DNA from: Clostridia bacterium | GTDB lineage: Bacteria; Bacillota_A; Clostridia; TANB77; CAG-508 | Direction of reading: 5' to 3' | Assembly: GCA_017621295.1 (NCBI GenBank) | Contig: JAGATI010000005.1 | Span: 1-36,620, forward strand | Length of the DNA stretch: 36,620 bases | Shown here: positions 14,260-22,742 of the stretch, piece by piece | Layout of the letters: every line of letters starts with the position of its first letter | How positions within the stretch are numbered: the stretch's first letter is position 1 | Made by a program: the position numbers and the translations under genes | The notes under the pieces: generated by a model | The model's input: the letters and a program-made list of their open reading frames with translations, nothing else | Databases searched by the model: none | Told to the model about the DNA's origin: nothing

Positions 14260-15483
14260 ATGCCAAAAATTAAAGTAACTTTAAACAAAACAAACACAGC
14301 AAAACTAAATAAGCTATATAGATATCTAAAAGAAAATTGGTCAGGGTATGATGAAGAATTCAATGACATCTTTACACAATATATAAAAGATGAGATACGT
14401 TCTTTAAGAGATTGTTCAGAAAAGAACATAGTTGAATACTATATAGAAGAGACAAAGAATTTATTGCTTGACTATGATGAATGGAATGATGATGCTAAGC
14501 AATTAATAACAAAGACAGTAAGAAATAGACTTGCTATAAAATATACAAATAAGCATACATTTGGAAATGCTATAGACATATATTTTAATGAAGTAAAGAG
14601 AGAATACATAAATCATCCAATGAATGAATCTGATTCTCTTGAATTTTGTGAAGAGAACAAAGAAATATTCATAAAGAACAATCTTAAGCTTGTTATAGAA
14701 TGTGCTAAACGGTATAGGAATCTTGGATTATCATTTGAAGACTTAATTCAAATAGGCAATTTAGGACTTATGACTGCATTTGATCATTTTGATACAAATC
14801 GTAACAAACTACAACAAGTAATCATAACTAGTATACAGGAAAGTGACAATGTTGCATTTACATTAGAAGAAGCTGAATCAATACTCAAAAAGGCATTCAC
14901 TTATGGGAAGAATTTAGATAAGACACTTAAATTGTTGCCAAAAAATGGATTCATAAGTAAAAATTCATTTATTGACTGGACTAAAAAGAATGTAAAGAAA
15001 GCTGTATTTGCATCTATAGCATTTCATTGGATTCGCGCATACATACTTGTTGAGTTGTCTAAATATGCTAACATAATAAGAATTCCAAAACTGAATAAAG
15101 AAGGTGAATCTAATTCTACATCTATACTTAGATTAGATTCCATAAATCCACACACTGATGACTGCTATCATGACAATCAAATAGCTGAAATAGCAAATGA
15201 AGAGTTTGTAATAGAAGATTCTTATATAGAGAATATGGAAAAGAAACAGATTATGACAAACATAATAAACAAGGCTCTATATAAGCTTAATGCTACAGAT
15301 GCAAGAATAATAAAGAAGAGGTTTGGTATAGGATTCCCATATCAACTTACAGTAAATGAGATTGCCGAAAATGAAGGATTGAGTACTTCAAAAGTAAAGT
15401 ACATTATATCTGAAACTATGAAAGCTATATCAAACAACATATCTGATTCTGATAAGAAAACAATATATGAAATAATACAATAG
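14260..15483 (+). CDS. Phage RNA polymerase sigma-70 family factor with an insertion
   Basis: Regions 2.1-2.2 are clear at residues 139-178 (NLKLVIECAKRY, GLSFEDLIQIGNLGLMTAFDHFD). Regions 2.3-2.4 follow at 249-272 (VFASIAFHWIRAYILVELSKYA). A region 3-like segment holds ILRLDSINPHTDD, and region 4 spans 334-391 with the helix-turn-helix LTVNEIAENEGLSTSKVKYI. Between 2.2 and 2.3, normally adjacent, lie about 65 extra residues (183-247). A 130-residue N-terminal part replaces region 1. The product should direct host RNA polymerase to phage promoters; which class is unproven. It is expressed from a class 1 promoter and followed 13 bases later by the gene at 15497. Confidence 0.92.
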   Translation: MPKIKVTLNKTNTAKLNKLYRYLKENWSGYDEEFNDIFTQYIKDEIRSLRDCSEKNIVEYYIEETKNLLLDYDEWNDDAKQLITKTVRNRLAIKYTNKHTFGNAIDIYFNEVKREYINHPMNESDSLEFCEENKEIFIKNNLKLVIECAKRYRNLGLSFEDLIQIGNLGLMTAFDHFDTNRNKLQQVIITSIQESDNVAFTLEEAESILKKAFTYGKNLDKTLKLLPKNGFISKNSFIDWTKKNVKKAVFASIAFHWIRAYILVELSKYANIIRIPKLNKEGESNSTSILRLDSINPHTDDCYHDNQIAEIANEEFVIEDSYIENMEKKQIMTNIINKALYKLNATDARIIKKRFGIGFPYQLTVNEIAENEGLSTSKVKYIISETMKAISNNISDSDKKTIYEIIQ

Positions 15484-15496
15484 AAATACAATATAG

Positions 15497-16102
15497 ATGG
15501 AAAATAGAGAAAAGTTGTCAATAGAAAGAAAGACTGTGATAGATGGAATATATAATGATATGATGGGCAGTCTTAAGAATTGCTTAGATGATGCTTTCAG
15601 AGTTGGTTGGGAGAAGTCAAGAAAGCAAGCACAATCTGAATATGATGTCACATTTGACATACCTACAGTTAGAGAGCAATTGAATAATGTAATAGAATCA
15701 TTGAACAATACAAATGAATCTAACTATAGAGAAATATCAGAAAATGCAGTATCTAAACTTAGGTCAGTGTGTGACATCATGAAAGTTAGAGAACCATCTG
15801 AAATAACACAATCACTTGGAATTAAGATAAATGATGTATTTGAAGTTGGTGTCGAATATTCTATAAGGAGAACAGAGAATGAAGAGGCTAAACTATGGCT
15901 TATGGGTAAGCACATACATGTATATAATAGAAATTGTAGTTGTCCAGGAAACAACATAAAGATAGATACTAAAGGAAAGATGATGCAATGTACAGTGCAT
16001 GCTGATGGTGAGCATCTATATGGGTTAGTTCCTGATGACGGTACTGATATGATTATAGTGACATCAAGAAGCAACTTCATAAACTTTAAGATATTAGATT
16101 AG
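15497..16102 (+). CDS. Unknown protein with a C-terminal small beta domain
   Basis: The N-terminal two thirds are helical (IYNDMMGSLKNCLDDAFRVG, then a coiled-coil-like stretch). The last 60 residues (HIHVYNRNCSCPGNNIKID, KGKMMQCTVHADGEHLYG) form a Cys-containing beta domain that recurs in the convergent gene at 16099-16368. Shared positions include H-V/F, a C...P spacing, G-[KR]-x-M-x-C-x-V, A-x-x-G-x-x-L and F-[KE]-I at the end. It sits just downstream of the sigma factor and is probably co-transcribed with it. The two stops overlap by 2 bases on opposite strands. Function unknown. Confidence 0.85.
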   Translation: MENREKLSIERKTVIDGIYNDMMGSLKNCLDDAFRVGWEKSRKQAQSEYDVTFDIPTVREQLNNVIESLNNTNESNYREISENAVSKLRSVCDIMKVREPSEITQSLGIKINDVFEVGVEYSIRRTENEEAKLWLMGKHIHVYNRNCSCPGNNIKIDTKGKMMQCTVHADGEHLYGLVPDDGTDMIIVTSRSNFINFKILD

Positions 16103-16368
16103 ATAATTTCAAAACGTAGATTGCTCATTTTGGAATCTACAGTTATATATCTTCCTGACTTAAGCTTAACACTGAAGAGCATATTTCCATTTTTTGCATA
16201 GACACAAGACATTACTCTTCCTGTTATATCAAAGTTTGGAAACAAAGTACAATCGCTAGTAAAGTGAACATTATTTCCGTTCACTTTATTGGCGATTTGT
16301 GTATATGAATATTTCTTTACTAGTTCCATATGATTAAAAATATATAATTGTCTAAGGTATTTGCTCAA
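16099..16368 (-). CDS. Small protein sharing the beta domain of the gene at 15497
   Basis: The 89-residue product has a short helical start and then the domain NNVHFTSDCTLFPNFDITG, RVMSCVYAKNGNMLFSVKL, ending NLRFEII. It aligns with residues 140-201 of the convergent neighbour. The start could also be the ATG at residue 13 (MELVKKYS). The pair may come from duplication and inversion, or the small protein may compete for the same partner as the larger one. No known family. Confidence 0.78.
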   Translation of the reverse strand: MSKYLRQLYIFNHMELVKKYSYTQIANKVNGNNVHFTSDCTLFPNFDITGRVMSCVYAKNGNMLFSVKLKSGRYITVDSKMSNLRFEII

Positions 16369-16409
16369 TATTATTTTTAATCAAATATCATTTATATACA
16401 ATAACAGAC

Positions 16410-16976
16410 ATGGCAAATATAAAAGCTAGTGAATTAGAAAAAGATAAACTTGTTGAGGGTAATGAGCTTATTGTTAGTACAGATGGAGATGGTAAGACAC
16501 GTAACATTTTGTCTAATGACTTAGCTAATTTTGCCGCTAAGAAAGCAGAAGATAAGGTTAGTCCTATTATAGAAGCTAACAAGGAGAAAATTTCTCAAAT
16601 AGAGAATAAGACAAACGATCTTGAAAGTGTTGACAATGAACTTAAAGCTAAAGATAAAGAGCTTGAAGCTAAAGACAAAGAGCTTGAAGATGTTGATAAA
16701 GCTTTAGCTGACAAAGATGTTGAGATTGAAGGAAAGGTTGATTCTGTTAAGACTAAAGTTGAGGAATTAGAAGCTAGTGTTGGTGGAGCAACAGGAGAAC
16801 TTGACAAAAAGATAACAGATCTTGAATCTAAACACAAAAATGACATTGACAATGTAAATACAGAAGTTGATACAGTAAAGACTAAGATTGAAGATTTGAA
16901 TACAAAGCATTCTGAAGACATAGAAAAGCTTGTAAGTGCTCATGACAATCCATGGGAAGACTTTTCTATAGTTTAG
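16410..16976 (+). CDS. Coiled-coil structural protein with WEDF tail
   Basis: The start MANIKASELEKDKLVEGNEL resembles the N-terminal attachment domain of many phage fibre proteins (a short S-x-L/F motif, then G-[ND]-E-L-I and a G-x-x-K turn) and matches the gene at 19346. Residues 50-180 are heptad-rich coiled coil with repeats of the type LKAKDKELEAKDKELE. The C-terminus is NPWEDFSIV, sharing W-E-x-F with the next structural genes. It is probably a fibrous virion component. It is the first of four structural genes on the + strand and shows no class 1 promoter. Confidence 0.88.
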   Translation: MANIKASELEKDKLVEGNELIVSTDGDGKTRNILSNDLANFAAKKAEDKVSPIIEANKEKISQIENKTNDLESVDNELKAKDKELEAKDKELEDVDKALADKDVEIEGKVDSVKTKVEELEASVGGATGELDKKITDLESKHKNDIDNVNTEVDTVKTKIEDLNTKHSEDIEKLVSAHDNPWEDFSIV

Positions 16977-17054
16977 GAATTGAATGATTATAGTAAGCGA
17001 GAAGTTGCTAAATAAAAGTATATACAAAATAAATTTAAACACATTTTAATTAAA

Positions 17055-19211
17055 ATGGCAAATATTGATATTAAGAAATTATTTGTAAAAGTAGACTTAT
17101 CTAATCCAGGTGTATCAACAAAATGGGCTGCATCTATTAGTGATGGTACTCTTGACAATTCTAAAATCTATTTTTTAAGTAATGGAACTCTTTATGTACC
17201 TGTAACAGGTAAATATTATGGTGTTTCAGATACTAATTGGGATAAGATAAATCAAGATATTGCTAATGAAATTGATCGTGCAACAAAAGCAGAAGATGCA
17301 ATCAATGCAAAAATCGACATAATCAATGGTGATGATGCAACAACAGGATCTATAGCAAAAGCTGTAAAGGATGCAGTTGATAAGATCATGGGTGGTGAAG
17401 GAATTGATGAAGCTCTTGATACAATTAAAGAAATTGCAGAATGGATTAAAGACCCAAACAATGAAGATGGCATTCAAGGATTTTTACAACATGTAGCTGA
17501 ATTTGAAAAGCATGTTGAAGATGCAAATAAGAGAATGGATGACATTGAAGCATCTATTGAAGAAAACAAAGCAGCATCTGATGAAAGTCTTTCAAAGTTC
17601 ATTAATGGTGGTGAAAAGGATGTTGATGGAAATTATGTTACAACATTCCCAGAAGGCATAAGTGTAGGATATGATCTTGATGAGGTTGGAAAGATAAATG
17701 TAGCTAACTTTAAAGAATATATTGATGCTCAAGCAGATTATGATAAAGATCAAGTTGCTTGGTTACAAAAGAATTCTGCTGCTATTGAAACAGAGAAAAA
17801 TCGTGCCATTGAGACAGAAACAGCTATACAAGAAGAGTTGACTGAACATAAGTCTCACAATCATGCATTCTTTAATGAAAAGCCTTCTACAGATTCTCGT
17901 AACATTTTATGGTTGAATCAAAATGATGCAATATTTGGATATGGTGGAGAAACTGCTTTAGAAGATCCATCTAAAGATTCTATTGGAAACATGACTGGAA
18001 AGTCAGGTATGATAATTGAATTAAGTAAGTACAATGTTGTTGATATTGCTGATTCAAAATTCCATACCAACATCAATGTAGCTTCTGCTGATAATGAAGC
18101 AACTATTGATGATGTTGTTGTTTCTTCTAATGATGATGGAATACATACAGTAAAGACTGGAAAGACTGTACCTGGTGTTAAGATTAATGATATTTACACT
18201 GTAGCTACAAGAAATGAATTAGTAGCATTAAATAAGTCAATAAATGACAAATTAGATACTAAATCAGATGCACTTGAAGCTAGAGTTGCTGACAATGAAT
18301 CTATTCTTGCAGGATTAGGTGTTCATGTAGCTGAAGGTGAAACAGCAGAATATGATACAGTTGTTGAAGCAATTGATGGTCAAATTGCTAAATTAGATCT
18401 TGAAGCTACAAAAGAAGATGCAATTGCTAAGGATGGTAAAGAATATATTACTACAACTATATCACAAACTGATGGTATTGTTAAGAATGAATCAGTTGAT
18501 GTAAAGTATGGTATATTTGATGACTCTACAGGTAAGGGTATTGCTACTGTTGAAGATACTAAGTCTTGGACAATAAGTCATGTAGCTAATGAAATTAGTA
18601 AGTTAGATGCTAGTGTTAAGTCTGCTGAAAATGGCATAACACATGTTATTGTTACAATCGGTCAAACTGATGGTATCGTTTCTAATGTTGCTGTAGAAAC
18701 TAAGGATATTGCTTCTAATCATGAATTACTAGAACATAAGGCAGAATTTATGAATCATAAAGTAGAAGTTAAAGAAAAAGATTTTGCAAATACATCTAGT
18801 ATAGGTACAGCATTAGAACAACAACCAGGTGAGACATATGAAACAGCAAAAACTCAAGAGTTTAAGCTTACTGAAGACAATAAGATTGTAGAAAATGGTA
18901 CTCCAGTATCTACAAACAAACTTTCTGTATGGGGTGGTATTGCTAAATTAAAGAACGATACTGCTAATGATTTAGCAAATACAATTGCTTCTTTGGCTAA
19001 AGATGCAACTCCAACATCAGAAGATGGTGAAGGTAAAGTAACAGTAACTATGTCTGAAGCTGCAGGTATTGTCAGCATTGATAAGGTTGATGTTACATAT
19101 GCAAAATTAACTGACACTGAACTTTCTGAAGGTATTGTTGATAGTACAACACTTAAGTCTGCTATTGACACATCATTTAGCAATCTTTGGGAAGAATTTG
19201 TAGCAGAGTAA
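17055..19211 (+). CDS. Large fibre-like structural protein
   Basis: The 718-residue protein begins MANIDIKKLFVKVDLSNPG and has K-L-F-V-K-V then S-K-I-Y-F-x-x-x-G-x-L near its start, as in the gene at 21309. A segment around residues 105-145 (DTIKEIAEWIKDPN) is of the linker type common in phage fibre proteins. The second half has three modules with T-[IM]-x-Q-T-D-G-I-V or a variant (about residues 467, 530 and 660). The C-terminus is NLWEEFVAE. It most likely forms a virion fibre or decoration. Base composition is somewhat richer in GC than the unknown genes, as expected for a highly expressed structural gene. It is followed by a terminator. Confidence 0.9.
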   Translation: MANIDIKKLFVKVDLSNPGVSTKWAASISDGTLDNSKIYFLSNGTLYVPVTGKYYGVSDTNWDKINQDIANEIDRATKAEDAINAKIDIINGDDATTGSIAKAVKDAVDKIMGGEGIDEALDTIKEIAEWIKDPNNEDGIQGFLQHVAEFEKHVEDANKRMDDIEASIEENKAASDESLSKFINGGEKDVDGNYVTTFPEGISVGYDLDEVGKINVANFKEYIDAQADYDKDQVAWLQKNSAAIETEKNRAIETETAIQEELTEHKSHNHAFFNEKPSTDSRNILWLNQNDAIFGYGGETALEDPSKDSIGNMTGKSGMIIELSKYNVVDIADSKFHTNINVASADNEATIDDVVVSSNDDGIHTVKTGKTVPGVKINDIYTVATRNELVALNKSINDKLDTKSDALEARVADNESILAGLGVHVAEGETAEYDTVVEAIDGQIAKLDLEATKEDAIAKDGKEYITTTISQTDGIVKNESVDVKYGIFDDSTGKGIATVEDTKSWTISHVANEISKLDASVKSAENGITHVIVTIGQTDGIVSNVAVETKDIASNHELLEHKAEFMNHKVEVKEKDFANTSSIGTALEQQPGETYETAKTQEFKLTEDNKIVENGTPVSTNKLSVWGGIAKLKNDTANDLANTIASLAKDATPTSEDGEGKVTVTMSEAAGIVSIDKVDVTYAKLTDTELSEGIVDSTTLKSAIDTSFSNLWEEFVAE

Positions 19212-19239
19212 AATATAATTGATATTTTATAATATATTG

Positions 19240-19270
19240 AGAGGAAGCTGATTTTTATTTAGCTTCCTCT
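19240..19270 (+). terminator. Hairpin terminator after the fibre gene
   Basis: A 10-bp perfect stem (AGAGGAAGCT with AGCTTCCTCT) with an 11-base T-rich loop is followed by TTTTATTT. It lies 28 bases after the stop at 19211. Confidence 0.85.
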
Positions 19271-19345
19271 TTTTATTTGTATTGCTCATATTCCTTCATG
19301 TTATTTTTAAATAACTATAAAATTAACGTTAATTATATAAAGCAA

Positions 19346-21241
19346 ATGGCAAATCAGAGAATATCTCAGTTTACATACACAAGCATCATAACAGGAGATG
19401 AGCTTATAGGTGTTGCCATAAACGGACAAAACAAATCAATATCTGTTGGTCAAATTCTTACATATGCTGCAAATTCTGATAAGATTATGCAACAAGATAA
19501 GACAATTGATCAATTGAGTAAAGAGATGATTCAACAAGAAATTCTTGTTCGTGAAACATCAGAAAAGTTGTCAGCATTACAACAAGAAGTCGACGATTTA
19601 TATGAACAACTTGGCAACAATAATGATGATATTGTCTCTTATATAAATTCTGTTCGTGAAAGTATATCTAGCTATCTTGGCTTGATTCAAAAGAACACCA
19701 ACCTCATAAGTTATTTCCATGCTGATGTCATGAGACTTGATAGTGCAATAAGTTCTGTCAAACATACATTGTATGATAAGAATGGAATGCAAGATGTACA
19801 AAATCAACATACAGATCAACTTATAATATTACATGATGAATTACATAATCTTGAAAATACTGTAGATCAATATAATCAAGATGCATTATGGAATATAGCA
19901 TATAATAGAGAATATGTTGATAACTTATCTAGCTATTTGTCTTATAATGTATATCCTGTAATAGATGACTTATATAACAAGTCTGAAAATCTATCTACAT
20001 ATACTGATGAATTGAATCATTCAATAGAAAGTCTTGATAATAAAGTAGAGCAATATAATCAAAATGCCTTATGGAACATAACATACAACAGACAATATTC
20101 TGACACTATATATTCTGAATTAGATTCTTCTATAAATACTACATATGTTGATTTAACTAATAAGATCAATATAGACATAACTAAGCTTAGAATAGAATCT
20201 GAAGAAAAGGATAGAGTATTAGAAGATAGAATAAATGGTCATGATAATAGATTAGATGCTATAGAAGGACATAATATAAAGCAAGATGAGACTATAGCTG
20301 CTAATAGAGAAGAATATGATGAGAGAGTGTCTTATGTAGATTCTATTATAGAATCCCTGTATTCTTATCTTACATGTGGAAGCAATGACATTATAGATGA
20401 ACTTCATGCTACATATACATATCTCGGTAATTACATAAATACTGCATATAATACTGTATATTCTAATTTAGAAAGTACTTATGCTTATGCTTTAGAATAT
20501 ACAACAAGCACTTATAACTTACTAAATGATAAGATTGATTCAACATATGCTTACGCTTTAGACTATACTACAAATTCTTATACATCTATATATAACTCAC
20601 TTAAAGATTCTAATACATATGCACTCAATTATATAAAAGCATCTTATGATTCTATATATAATGATGTTGTTGACAATGTAGACAGAATAGATCAAGAAAT
20701 ATCTAATCTTAAAGCATATGATGAAGAAAATACATCTAAGCTAGTAGATGTAAAGAAGACTGCTGATGATGGACTTAAGTTAGCAAAGACAAATACTCAA
20801 GCAATATCTAAACTTGAAAGTGACTATGTAATAATAGATTCTAGATTAGACAATCTTGAGGCTGATAGTGTTGCTGTACATGAGACATTGCAACAACAGT
20901 CTACTGCCATACATGAACTTCATGAAAAGGTTGATGTAATAGAAAATCAAACCATACCAAATGTCATAACTTCATATGAAAATGCTGATGCTATAATAAA
21001 TACAAGAATTGACAATATTATTGAGCTAATTGGTGCAGCTAGTCTTGATGAGAGCAATAAGCTTTCATATTCTGATATAGATAGGATAGCTAATACGGTA
21101 TTGAGTAGAGTATTAGAACTTGAAGATGAGACATCTCATTTTGCATGGCATGAATCTCATCCAGAAACTTCTCTATGGGGAGAATTTGATGTTGTTACAG
21201 GATGTGGATATAGAGGATCATCTTGTTCATCTAAAGGTTAG
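19346..21241 (+). CDS. Long coiled-coil fibre protein with a Cys-rich tail
   Basis: The frame is open from 19277, but ATG 19346 gives MANQRISQFTYTSIITGDEL, which matches the N-terminus of the gene at 16410 (ISQF, GDEL, then a G-x-x-K turn), so it is preferred. The body is coiled coil with two internal repeat types: Q-Y-N-Q-[DN]-A-L-W-N-I-x-Y-N-R twice, and T-Y-A-Y-A-L-[ED]-Y-T-T repeated three to four times. Near the C-terminus HPETSLWGEF carries the W-x-x-F motif, then GCGYRGSSCSSKG, a Gly/Ser/Cys extension absent from its relatives. It is probably a trimeric virion fibre. Confidence 0.88.
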   Translation: MANQRISQFTYTSIITGDELIGVAINGQNKSISVGQILTYAANSDKIMQQDKTIDQLSKEMIQQEILVRETSEKLSALQQEVDDLYEQLGNNNDDIVSYINSVRESISSYLGLIQKNTNLISYFHADVMRLDSAISSVKHTLYDKNGMQDVQNQHTDQLIILHDELHNLENTVDQYNQDALWNIAYNREYVDNLSSYLSYNVYPVIDDLYNKSENLSTYTDELNHSIESLDNKVEQYNQNALWNITYNRQYSDTIYSELDSSINTTYVDLTNKINIDITKLRIESEEKDRVLEDRINGHDNRLDAIEGHNIKQDETIAANREEYDERVSYVDSIIESLYSYLTCGSNDIIDELHATYTYLGNYINTAYNTVYSNLESTYAYALEYTTSTYNLLNDKIDSTYAYALDYTTNSYTSIYNSLKDSNTYALNYIKASYDSIYNDVVDNVDRIDQEISNLKAYDEENTSKLVDVKKTADDGLKLAKTNTQAISKLESDYVIIDSRLDNLEADSVAVHETLQQQSTAIHELHEKVDVIENQTIPNVITSYENADAIINTRIDNIIELIGAASLDESNKLSYSDIDRIANTVLSRVLELEDETSHFAWHESHPETSLWGEFDVVTGCGYRGSSCSSKG

Positions 21242-21308
21242 TTTGACATAATACAGTTTTATTATTAACTATATAAACAAAAATACAATATAATTACAAT
21301 ATAATAAA

Positions 21309-22457
21309 ATGGCAAATCTTTTGAATAAGTTATTTGTTAAGGTTCCTGCTGGTTCAGAGGCTAGTGCTCTTGCTGCTTCTGCTCAGACAGCTAATAGTAA
21401 GAAAATATATTTCTTTGCTGATGGTCGTATTGTAGCTGATGGTAAAGCATATAGTGTTCCTACCGCAGACATTGATGCAATCAAGTCAGTTATTTCTGGT
21501 CTTGGTGGTACTGATGAACCTGCTACTGTAGTTGCTGCTATTGCTGCTGCTAAGACTGCTCTTGAGGCTGCTGATACAGCTATTGACAATCGTGTTAAAG
21601 CTATTGAAGCACTTATTGGTGGTGAAGAAGCTGATACTGATGATGTTATCAATAAAGTAAAGGAAGTAATTGAGTGGTTCAATGAAGTTAAAGAGGGTGA
21701 AGGTGGTAAGGTTCTTGTTGCTGATGTAGCTGCTAATAAAGCTGCTATTGGTGCTCCTGCTAAGGATGGTGAAGGTGCTACTGGTCTATATAAGGTAATT
21801 GAAGATGCCTCTGCTGCTTCTGCTACAGCTATAACAGATGCAATCAATGCTCTTGATGTTGATGATGCTGCTGTTGCTGGTAAGTATGTTGCAAGTGTTA
21901 AAGAAGTTGATGGTAAGATTGAAGTAACACGTGCCAATCTTCCTACTCTTCCAACTCTATCTGTTAAGACAGGTTCTGAGAACTATGTTGCAGTAAATGA
22001 TCATGAGATTGAAGTTAAGACAAGTGCTCTTGGTTCAGTTGATCTATCTTTCAATGAAACAACCGGCAAGTGGGTAGCTGGTACAAGAGATACAGCTGCT
22101 ACTGGTCTTGCTATGGCTGCTGATGTTGCTACCGAATTAGCTAATGATGAGGTTGTAATTGCTGGTGCATTGAATAAGCATGAGGAAGCAATTGCTGCTA
22201 CTAATACAGAAATTACTGCTCTTAAGAATGCTAAGCATGACACCGTTACAGCTAGTGATACTGACTATCTTACTGTAGCTAAGGATGCTGATCAAATAGT
22301 TACTATTACAGAGAAAGTAGTTAAGTTAGCTGATGCTTCTGAGACAAAGACTGGTATTGCTGATGCTAAGGATGTAAAGGATGCTATTGCTGCTGCTCAA
22401 ACAGCTGCTCAAACTTATGTAGACACCTACGATTTCTGGGAGACATATACAGCATAA
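21309..22457 (+). CDS. Alanine-rich structural protein, probably abundant
   Basis: The 382-residue protein starts MANLLNKLFVKVPAGSEA and shares K-L-F-V-K-V and K-I-Y-F-x-x-x-G with the gene at 17055. It contains a fibre-type linker (INKVKEVIEWFNEVKEGEGG) and ends YDFWETYTA, with W-E in the position seen in the three other structural genes. Alanine makes up roughly a fifth of the residues. GCT, GAT and GGT codons dominate, and GC content is clearly above the window average, a pattern typical of the most expressed phage proteins. It could be a major decoration or fibre protein. It ends in a strong terminator. Confidence 0.9.
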   Translation: MANLLNKLFVKVPAGSEASALAASAQTANSKKIYFFADGRIVADGKAYSVPTADIDAIKSVISGLGGTDEPATVVAAIAAAKTALEAADTAIDNRVKAIEALIGGEEADTDDVINKVKEVIEWFNEVKEGEGGKVLVADVAANKAAIGAPAKDGEGATGLYKVIEDASAASATAITDAINALDVDDAAVAGKYVASVKEVDGKIEVTRANLPTLPTLSVKTGSENYVAVNDHEIEVKTSALGSVDLSFNETTGKWVAGTRDTAATGLAMAADVATELANDEVVIAGALNKHEEAIAATNTEITALKNAKHDTVTASDTDYLTVAKDADQIVTITEKVVKLADASETKTGIADAKDVKDAIAAAQTAAQTYVDTYDFWETYTA

Positions 22458-22493
22458 GCTTTAATAGATTAATACACATGAAATCATAATATT

Positions 22494-22518
22494 GGGAAGA
22501 ATTATTAAAATTCTTCCC
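22494..22518 (+). terminator. Hairpin terminator after the alanine-rich gene
   Basis: A 10-bp stem (GGGAAGAATT with AATTCTTCCC) and a 5-base loop are followed by TTTATTTT. It lies 36 bases after the stop at 22457. Confidence 0.85.
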
Positions 22519-22561
22519 TTTATTTTGCTTTAATTTTTTACACTTTATATCAATGTTTCGA

Positions 22562-22680
22562 GAATGAGTGTAGACATGTCTCTCGCCCTTTCTAAGACAC
22601 TTTCATACCAAAGATGGTAAACTTAACAGTTAAAATAGAAAGTGTCTTAGAAAGGGCGAGAGACATGTCTACACTCATTC
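22562..22680. repeat. Perfect 43-bp inverted repeat with a 33-base loop
   Basis: Left arm 22562-22604 (begins GAATGAGTGTAGACATGTCT) and right arm 22638-22680 are exact reverse complements with no mismatch. The loop can form two small hairpins (TACCA/TGGTA at 22606-22619 and AACT/AGTT at 22620-22631), so either strand could fold into a T-shape. The arms are richer in GC than their surroundings. The element lies after a complete terminator and 9 bases before the clpX promoter. No target-site duplication or coding frame is visible. Confidence 0.9.
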
Positions 22681-22689
22681 AATATTTTA

Positions 22690-22717
22690 TTGAAATTTTA
22701 TTGATAAATTACTATAT
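22690..22717 (+). promoter_or_regulatory. Class 1 promoter of clpX
   Basis: TTGAAA (22690-22695), a 16-base spacer and CTATAT (22712-22717), 25 bases before the clpX ATG and 9 bases after the 43-bp inverted repeat. Confidence 0.68.
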
Positions 22718-22742
22718 TGTTTATATAATAAAGTATTAAGAT

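Noticed and set aside
21383..21937. Long open frame on the minus strand within the alanine-rich gene
   Set aside because: It mirrors GCT-rich codons of the + strand gene, is low in complexity (Ser/Ala), and has no leader or neighbours of its own.
22562..22680. The 43-bp inverted repeat as an ordinary terminator or insertion sequence
   Set aside because: It has no U-tract after the right arm and a terminator already precedes it; there is no transposase frame inside and no target duplication around it.
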